Origin: an uncultured Bacteroidales bacterium
GTDB lineage: Bacteria > Bacteroidota > Bacteroidia > Bacteroidales > Bacteroidaceae
DNA: 64,000 bases
Direction: 5' to 3'
NCBI GenBank assembly: GCA_902785075.1
Contig: CACZXN010000001.1
Span: 62,001 to 126,000 of the forward strand
The translations under genes and the position numbers were made by a program. This document shows, in pieces, positions 58,949 through 64,000 of the stretch (positions are counted from its first letter, which is position 1; each line of letters opens with the position of its first letter). A model generated the notes under the pieces. That model saw only the letters and a program-made list of their open reading frames with translations, made no database searches and was not told where the DNA came from.

Positions 58949-59272
58949 TTACATGGTCCGCTTCCTATCTTTCTTGTTGCTGGTTCCTGCGCCATAGGCA
59001 CAATAACCCATATAGGTATGGAAGATGAGGAGGAGCCACCACCAAATCATATAAGCAGCGGTGTGATGAGGTGCCTGACAGAGGATGTGCTTGTCGAGCA
59101 CCAGCGACATCGCCCAGTTGGGGACAATGAAGATACCGTGCCAAATGCCCATATACCAGTCGTATTCAACGCTAGGGCTGATATGACACCACTTGTTTGC
59201 AATGAAACAGCCAATGAGCGTTACGACAATCAGAATGGCTGCTGCTTTCAATAGTTTAAGTATTACGTTCAT
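58949..59272 (-). CDS. Small membrane protein of unknown function
   Basis: 107 residues from MNVILKLLKAAAILIVVTLI. The frame is open 30 codons further, but that part overlaps priA, so the internal ATG is chosen. Two to three hydrophobic segments (about 4-22, 41-60, 73-95) and a basic tail NKKDRKRTM. Trp- and His-rich (SVEYDWYMGIWHGIFIVPNW). Not recognised. It follows priA by 52 bases and precedes the GH30 gene by 34, so is likely cotranscribed. Confidence 0.7.
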   Translation of the reverse strand: MNVILKLLKAAAILIVVTLIGCFIANKWCHISPSVEYDWYMGIWHGIFIVPNWAMSLVLDKHILCQAPHHTAAYMIWWWLLLIFHTYMGYCAYGAGTSNKKDRKRTM

Positions 59273-59324
59273 AAATCTTGTTGTGAAAGTTTTAAGTTCA
59301 GTTGAAAGTTGGGTAATCATTTCT

Positions 59325-61574
59325 TTACATTGGATCCACATCATAATAGACCTGCAGACCATTAGCAGAGGGTTGCTGCATGAGGCGCGACTGGATGTCG
59401 AAGAGGATGTTGCGCACCTTATCGACCGAGGCTGTCTTCTCGATCTTGAGCATCAGCTTGCGGATATACATCGAATGAACACGCGACACCGCAGGACGAT
59501 CGGGACCAAGCAGCCGTTCGCCAAAGGTGTGACGCATCATCGAAGCCATATCGTTTGCGAGCAACTCGACACGAGCGGCATCGTGATGGCGCAGGTAGAT
59601 GTTAATGAGCCGATAGTATGGTGGATAGTGAAAGGCTTTGCGTTCCTCCATCTGGGTGCGGAACATCGAGGCATAGTCGTTGGTGACTACATAGGAGATG
59701 ATGTCGGCATCGGCACTACGCGTCTGCACCACCACCCTTCCCTTGTTGTGTTTACGTCCTGCACGTCCAGCCACTTGAGCCAGCACCTGATAGGTGCGCT
59801 CGTGACTGCGGAAATCGGGGATGTTGAGCATTGTGTCGGCATCGAGCACTCCCACCACGCTCACATTATCGAAATCGAGTCCTTTGGTCACCATCTGGGT
59901 ACCAACCAAAATGTCATAGCGATGTTGGGAGAAGTCGGTAATGATCTGTTCGTAAGCAGTACGAGTATGAGCAGTGTCGATATCCATACGAATGGTAGTA
60001 GCGTTAGGGAAGTCGCGATGAAGCTGTGCTTCGACCTTCTCTGTTCCTATACCGACATCCGTGAAGGTGGATTCCTCACACTGAGGACACTTGTCGGGCA
60101 CCTCGAAGGAAGTGCCGCAATAATGGCATACTAGACGACCTGACTTCTTGTGATAGGTGAGACTGACATCGCAATGGGGACAGCGAGGCACCCATCCGCA
60201 AGTCTTGCACGAAAGGAAATTGGCATAACCACGACGGTTAAGAAAAAGGATGACCTGCTCATGATGAGCCAACGCTTCGCCTATCAGGTCGTGGAGAACT
60301 GGCGAAAACACTCCCTTCATTCGCTTCTGGAACCTCAGACGCTTGATGTCAACCACTTCAACCTCAGGCAACTGCATATCACGATAGCGTGTGGTGAGAC
60401 TCACATAACCATACTTACCTGTCTTGGCCAGATGGTATGACTCCAGACTCGGAGTAGCCGTACCAAGGAGAGTCTTGGCATGCGCCTGATGAGCCAACAT
60501 GATGGCAGCATTGCGCGCATGATAGCGAGGAGCTGGTTCTTGCTGCTTGTACGACACCTCATGTTCCTCATCAACAATGACTAATCCCAATCGATGAAAA
60601 GGGAGAAAGACAGACGAGCGAACCCCCAAAATAAGGTTGAAAGGGTGGTCGGAAAGCTGTTTCTGATAAACCTCAACTCGCTCAGCATCGGAGAATTTCG
60701 AGTGATAAACGCCCATTTCATCGCCAAAAACACTACGCAGACGTTCAGTAATCTGGGTGGTCAACGCAATCTCAGGCAGGAGGTACAACACCTGTTTACC
60801 CTCTGCGATAGCCTTACGGATGAGATGAATGTATATTTCGGTCTTACCGCTCGAAGTAACTCCATGAAGCAAAGTGACATCGTGGGTTAGATACAAGCTA
60901 TTAATTTCCTCATAAGCCGCCTGCTGTGCCTCGTTGAGAGGATGCACATCACGTAGTGACACAGGTGTATGCAGAATACGCCCCACCTCATGTTCATAGG
61001 TCGTCAAAAGTTTCTTGCTAACCAATCCGTTGAAGATGGTTGTCGAAGCACCGCACACCTGTAACAACTCTTGCTTGGAAACAGGACGGGGTTGTTCAAA
61101 CCGACCATAGCCCGCCATCTCCAGATAGGTCTCGAACACGATTTGCTGCTTCTTGGAGTTCTTCAGGAAGTTCAGGACGATGTCTTTCTTATTGATGTCG
61201 AAATCGCCTGCCAGACAAACTCGAGTCTCTGTTTTAGGACGAAACTTATCGTCCTTCAGTCCTGCTGGCAAAGCAGCATTCATCACATCACCCAACGGGC
61301 ATACATAATAGCTCGCTATCCACTGCCAGAAAGTCAATTGGACAGGAGTAACGACTGGTTGTTCATCAAGGCAACGAACGATAGGCTTAACCTGATAGCC
61401 CTGCGGTTGTTTCTTGTGCACATCCCGAACGATGCCCACATACGATTTGTTCTTTCCAAAGGGAACAACAACACGACAACCCTTCCTGACAGATAACTCC
61501 ATCGAGGAAGGGATGCTGTAAGTATAGCTGTCCTGCAGCGGAAGTGGAACAATTACATCAGCAAATGTGGACAT
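59325..61574 (-). CDS. priA: Primosomal protein N' (replication restart helicase)
   Basis: 749 residues. N-terminal 3'-DNA-binding domain (1-110), helicase core with Walker A in LLHGVTSSGKTEIY and the DEEH box in VIVDEEHEVSYKQQ, and a zinc-binding insertion with cysteine pairs (CKTCGWVPRCPHC, CHYCG, CPQC). The C-terminal helicase motifs include VGTQMVTKGLDFDNV and QVAGRAGR. Restarts stalled replication forks. It begins 19 bases after the beta-barrel gene. Confidence 0.97.
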   Translation of the reverse strand: MSTFADVIVPLPLQDSYTYSIPSSMELSVRKGCRVVVPFGKNKSYVGIVRDVHKKQPQGYQVKPIVRCLDEQPVVTPVQLTFWQWIASYYVCPLGDVMNAALPAGLKDDKFRPKTETRVCLAGDFDINKKDIVLNFLKNSKKQQIVFETYLEMAGYGRFEQPRPVSKQELLQVCGASTTIFNGLVSKKLLTTYEHEVGRILHTPVSLRDVHPLNEAQQAAYEEINSLYLTHDVTLLHGVTSSGKTEIYIHLIRKAIAEGKQVLYLLPEIALTTQITERLRSVFGDEMGVYHSKFSDAERVEVYQKQLSDHPFNLILGVRSSVFLPFHRLGLVIVDEEHEVSYKQQEPAPRYHARNAAIMLAHQAHAKTLLGTATPSLESYHLAKTGKYGYVSLTTRYRDMQLPEVEVVDIKRLRFQKRMKGVFSPVLHDLIGEALAHHEQVILFLNRRGYANFLSCKTCGWVPRCPHCDVSLTYHKKSGRLVCHYCGTSFEVPDKCPQCEESTFTDVGIGTEKVEAQLHRDFPNATTIRMDIDTAHTRTAYEQIITDFSQHRYDILVGTQMVTKGLDFDNVSVVGVLDADTMLNIPDFRSHERTYQVLAQVAGRAGRKHNKGRVVVQTRSADADIISYVVTNDYASMFRTQMEERKAFHYPPYYRLINIYLRHHDAARVELLANDMASMMRHTFGERLLGPDRPAVSRVHSMYIRKLMLKIEKTASVDKVRNILFDIQSRLMQQPSANGLQVYYDVDPM

Positions 61575-61593
61575 AGTGAGCGTAGAAAAATCA

Positions 61594-62232
61594 TCAGAAG
61601 AAATAGGTCAGGGAAATCTGATGGGTATTATCTTTCAGCTGTCCCTCCACAATGTCACCACTTAATTTCTTGACGGTGAACTCGTTGGTGTGACCCAGCA
61701 TGATGTTATAGTTATAGCCAAGACGGAAATGGCCGAAAAACGAAATACCTCCACCTACGTTCCAAGAGAGGTCGGACCTGTTCAGTTCCCATCCGTTGGT
61801 CCAATTGTCAACAACATAATCGTTCAGTGCCCAACTACGATCGCCAATGTTGTACGACACCTGAGGTCCTGTTGCAGCATAGATGCTTAAGATACGTCCC
61901 AAACCCACAGAATAGCGCAGGTTGACAGGCACAATGATATATTGCATTGTCTGATTTTGCAGTTCTTCGGATAAGGGTAAAGAAACCACACGATTGTCGT
62001 AGAGGACAGAAAAATCAACCCCCATTCCAGGCACAGGAAGCGACACATCCAACGTGGCTCCAACAAAGAAACCATTGCGGTTGTCACTGCGGACGTTGTT
62101 CTCAAGCTGCTTCCATTTCCATGTCACCTTGTTCACATTAAAGCCACCTCTGATACCCAAGCGGACTTGCGCTTGAGCAGGTAATGCACAAACGAAGGTG
62201 AAAAACGCAATATAGACAATGTATCTCTTCAT
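61594..62232 (-). CDS. PorT-like outer-membrane beta-barrel protein
   Basis: 212 residues with a signal peptide (about 1-21, ending ALPAQA). Strands alternate as in the outer-membrane beta-barrel family (VRLGIRGGFNVNKVTWKWKQ, VDFSVLYDNRVVSLPLS), ending LKDNTHQISLTYFF with a terminal aromatic. PorT of the type IX secretion system is a distant relative, but this is a generic member of the family and function is not assigned. It lies 16 bases after the aldo/keto reductase gene, in an apparent operon. Confidence 0.75.
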   Translation of the reverse strand: MKRYIVYIAFFTFVCALPAQAQVRLGIRGGFNVNKVTWKWKQLENNVRSDNRNGFFVGATLDVSLPVPGMGVDFSVLYDNRVVSLPLSEELQNQTMQYIIVPVNLRYSVGLGRILSIYAATGPQVSYNIGDRSWALNDYVVDNWTNGWELNRSDLSWNVGGGISFFGHFRLGYNYNIMLGHTNEFTVKKLSGDIVEGQLKDNTHQISLTYFF

Positions 62233-62248
62233 ATTTTGATGATAAAAC

Positions 62249-63595
62249 CTATGCTTTTCTCAGAGTCTCAACAATTCGTGCCATCTGATTCGGAATACGA
62301 ATCTGCTGTGGACACTTCGACAGACACTCCTCGCAATCCTGACAAGCCTCAGCCCATTTCTTCTTGTCAGGTAGTGCCTTCTTATAGGCATCAGAGAATG
62401 TCTTAAAGGCTGCTGCATACCCAGCAGAACTCTTGTCGGGTAATGGCAAGATGTGCTTGGTCACTGCATCATTGTAAGTAGCAAAGTTTGTTGGAATGTC
62501 GACCCCAAACGGACAAGGCATACAATAAGAGCAAGTGGTACAAGGGATGTTGGGGAATCCAGACATCTGGTCAGCTATCTCTGCAAGGAGGTTGTTCTCT
62601 GCATCTGTGCAAGGATCAAGCGGCGAAAAGGTTTGAACATTCTCCTCGAGATGGTCCATGCGGTTCATACCGCTCAACGTGGTGAGAATATTGGTATGAG
62701 AGCCCACCCAACGGAATGCCCAACGAGCCGAACTATCGTCGGGATGAACGGCTTTCAGCTTTTCAGTAATTTCTTGTGACATGCGTCCGAAGGTACCTCC
62801 ACGAAGCGGCTCCATCACAACACACTGTACACCCAATTTGTCACATTTGTTATAGAGATATTCTGCATCAGCATCACTTCGACGACCTCCACGCATGGAT
62901 GCATGACGCCAATCGAGGAAGTTCATCTGAATCTGAACGAAGTCCCAATGGTACTCACTCTGATGATCTAATAGCCAGTCGAAATCACGCACATCACCAT
63001 GATAGGAGAATCCAAGATGCTTGATACGACCAGCCTTGCGTTCAGCAAGCAAGAAATCGAGCACTCCATTATCAAGGAAACGTCCCTTAAGAGTATTCAT
63101 ACCGCCGCCGATACCATGTAGCAGATAATAGTCGATGACATCTACCTTCAGCTTTTCGCGAGACTGCTCATACATACGTTTTGAGACATCAAAAGACCAT
63201 TGATTCTGACTCATGTTCGACATCTTTGTAGCCACATAATACTTACTACGCGGATGACGAGATAGCGCATTACCCATCAACACCTCAGACTGTCCTCCCA
63301 TATACATTGGAGCGGTGTCGAAATAATTCACTCCGTGCTCGATAGCATAATCGACCAACTTGTTCACCTCTTCCTGATTGTTGGGCAAACGCATCATACC
63401 GAACCCAAGCAAAGAAATCTGCTCTCCGCTACCATGCTGAACACGATAGGTCATTCGATTCGCTACTGGTTTCTCTGGCTTCTCCTTCGCGATTACATTC
63501 AAAGGCTCCAACGCCATAATGGCCATTGCAGAACCAGCTCCTACTCCCATGCGACGCAAAAATTCGCGACGACTCATGCTTTTATTTTCGTCCAT
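62249..63595 (-). CDS. Aldo/keto reductase with Tat signal and ferredoxin-like domain
   Basis: 448 residues. Tat-type N-terminus SRREFLRRMGVGAGSAMAIM, an aldo/keto reductase barrel (about 48-345) with the Asp-Tyr part in YFDTAPMYMGGQSE, and a C-terminal 4Fe-4S region with CTTCSYCMPCPFGVDIP (about 355-371) and CQDCEECLSKCPQQIRIP (about 419-436). Two such clusters imply electron transfer, possibly to a membrane donor. Substrate unknown. A TAACTTTG box (63624-63631, minus) lies 28 bases before the ATG. Confidence 0.88.
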   Translation of the reverse strand: MDENKSMSRREFLRRMGVGAGSAMAIMALEPLNVIAKEKPEKPVANRMTYRVQHGSGEQISLLGFGMMRLPNNQEEVNKLVDYAIEHGVNYFDTAPMYMGGQSEVLMGNALSRHPRSKYYVATKMSNMSQNQWSFDVSKRMYEQSREKLKVDVIDYYLLHGIGGGMNTLKGRFLDNGVLDFLLAERKAGRIKHLGFSYHGDVRDFDWLLDHQSEYHWDFVQIQMNFLDWRHASMRGGRRSDADAEYLYNKCDKLGVQCVVMEPLRGGTFGRMSQEITEKLKAVHPDDSSARWAFRWVGSHTNILTTLSGMNRMDHLEENVQTFSPLDPCTDAENNLLAEIADQMSGFPNIPCTTCSYCMPCPFGVDIPTNFATYNDAVTKHILPLPDKSSAGYAAAFKTFSDAYKKALPDKKKWAEACQDCEECLSKCPQQIRIPNQMARIVETLRKA

Positions 63596-63631
63596 ATTTG
63601 ATTAAGTTTTTAGTTAGTCGCCACAAAGTTA

Positions 63632-63789
63632 CAAACATTTTTTAGATTAAACACAAGTTTTTTCCTTTTTTTTATTTGCACATTAGATTTTTCGCACTTA
63701 TCCCCCACCATTTTTCGGTCAAAATAGTGCGGTTCTAGGGCATTTTATGGGGAAAATGCAAAAAAAACAAACTTTTTATTAAAAAAATG
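63632..63789. other. Divergent intergenic region before mraZ
   Basis: AT-rich with many A/T tracts; contains one extra TGGGG (63748 area). No gene seen. Confidence 0.5.
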
Positions 63790-63814
63790 TGGGGAAATGT
63801 GGTGGAGTGTGGAG
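63790..63814 (+). promoter_or_regulatory. MraZ-box-like operator
   Basis: TGGGG (63790-63794), TGGTG (63800-63804) and TGGAG (63810-63814) repeat with an exact 10-base period. MraZ is known in E. coli to bind direct TGGGN repeats of this spacing before its own gene, so this should be the autoregulatory site. Confidence 0.65.
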
Positions 63815-63823
63815 AAAAATGTT

Positions 63824-63831
63824 TATATTTG
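63824..63831 (+). promoter_or_regulatory. Promoter -7 box of the dcw cluster
   Basis: TATATTTG fits TAnnTTTG, 26 bases before the mraZ ATG. No exact upstream TTTG; the MraZ box sits where it would be, consistent with repression. Confidence 0.7.
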
Positions 63832-63857
63832 CAATCGAATTCAAAAAGTAAGGATTG

Positions 63858-64000
63858 ATGCGATTCATCGGAGACTATTCAGCTAAAGCAGATGCAAAAG
63901 GCAGAGTTTTTTTGCCAGCACCTTTCAGGAAAGTTCTCGATGCAGAAAAAGAGACACGACTCATTCTGCGGGGAGACCTCTTCCAAAAGTGCCTTGTGCT
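63858..64000 (+). CDS. mraZ: MraZ transcriptional regulator, partial
   Basis: First 47 codons, cut by the window end. It starts MRFIGDYSAKADAKGRVFLP and has the conserved DAKGRVFLPAPFR AbrB-like segment. MraZ regulates the division and cell-wall (dcw) cluster and is its first gene; mraW would be expected next. The aldo/keto reductase gene is divergent. Confidence 0.93.
   Translation, partial: MRFIGDYSAKADAKGRVFLPAPFRKVLDAEKETRLILRGDLFQKCLV

Noticed and set aside
59273..59362. Upstream start for the small membrane protein
   Set aside because: It would overlap the priA coding end; the internal Met begins a clean hydrophobic helix.
59193..60134. 313-codon plus-strand ORF opposite priA
   Set aside because: Shadow of priA codons on the other strand; no promoter or conserved motif.

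Overview
The window looks like a chromosomal segment of a Bacteroidota species, most likely Prevotella or a close relative. The signs are TAnnTTTG promoters with an upstream TTTG box, few Shine-Dalgarno sequences, a type III glutamine synthetase, LL-diaminopimelate aminotransferase (DapL), a DUF3467 gene next to rpsL, a BspA-like leucine-rich-repeat lipoprotein and several glycan-active secreted proteins. I found no rRNA, tRNA, CRISPR array or transposase.

Region 1 (0.3-18.5 kb, minus strand) is one long translation operon: rpsL, rpsG, fusA, rpsJ, the S10 and spc blocks, secY, map, infA, rpmJ and the alpha block, ending at rplQ and a terminator. rpmJ and rpmD are included although short. A DUF3467 gene lies just upstream of rpsL.

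Region 2 (19-29.3 kb) is mixed: a DsbD-type thiol reductase and a BASS-family transporter (minus), a large GH98 protein and formate-tetrahydrofolate ligase (plus), and a secreted DUF4832-like protein (minus). Several have near-perfect Bacteroidota promoters.

Region 3 (29.6-56.2 kb) is a nitrogen-assimilation island bounded by a ~460-bp inverted repeat. From the left, gltB-gltD-dapL-purF-pyrG-carAB-dapF run rightward. From the right, a P-II gene, amtB, an outer-membrane protein gene, asnB and glnN (GSIII) run leftward. Between them lie an ECF sigma factor, a membrane-anchored partner, an LRR lipoprotein and a small lipoprotein. Almost every enzyme makes or uses glutamine. Each operon is preceded by the same layout: a conserved promoter, a short ORF extremely rich in Asn and Gln codons, then an intrinsic terminator whose 5' arm can instead pair with a segment inside the short ORF. 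I read these as two paralogous Asn/Gln leader-peptide attenuators, and this is the main discovery candidate. In the same island carA is fused to only the first half of carB, and repetitive DNA has entered several enzyme genes in frame.

Region 4 (56.5-64 kb, minus strand) holds a GH30 glycosidase, a small membrane protein, priA, an outer-membrane beta-barrel protein and a ferredoxin-domain aldo/keto reductase. At the right edge the dcw cluster begins on the plus strand with a partial mraZ preceded by a three-repeat MraZ-box-like operator.
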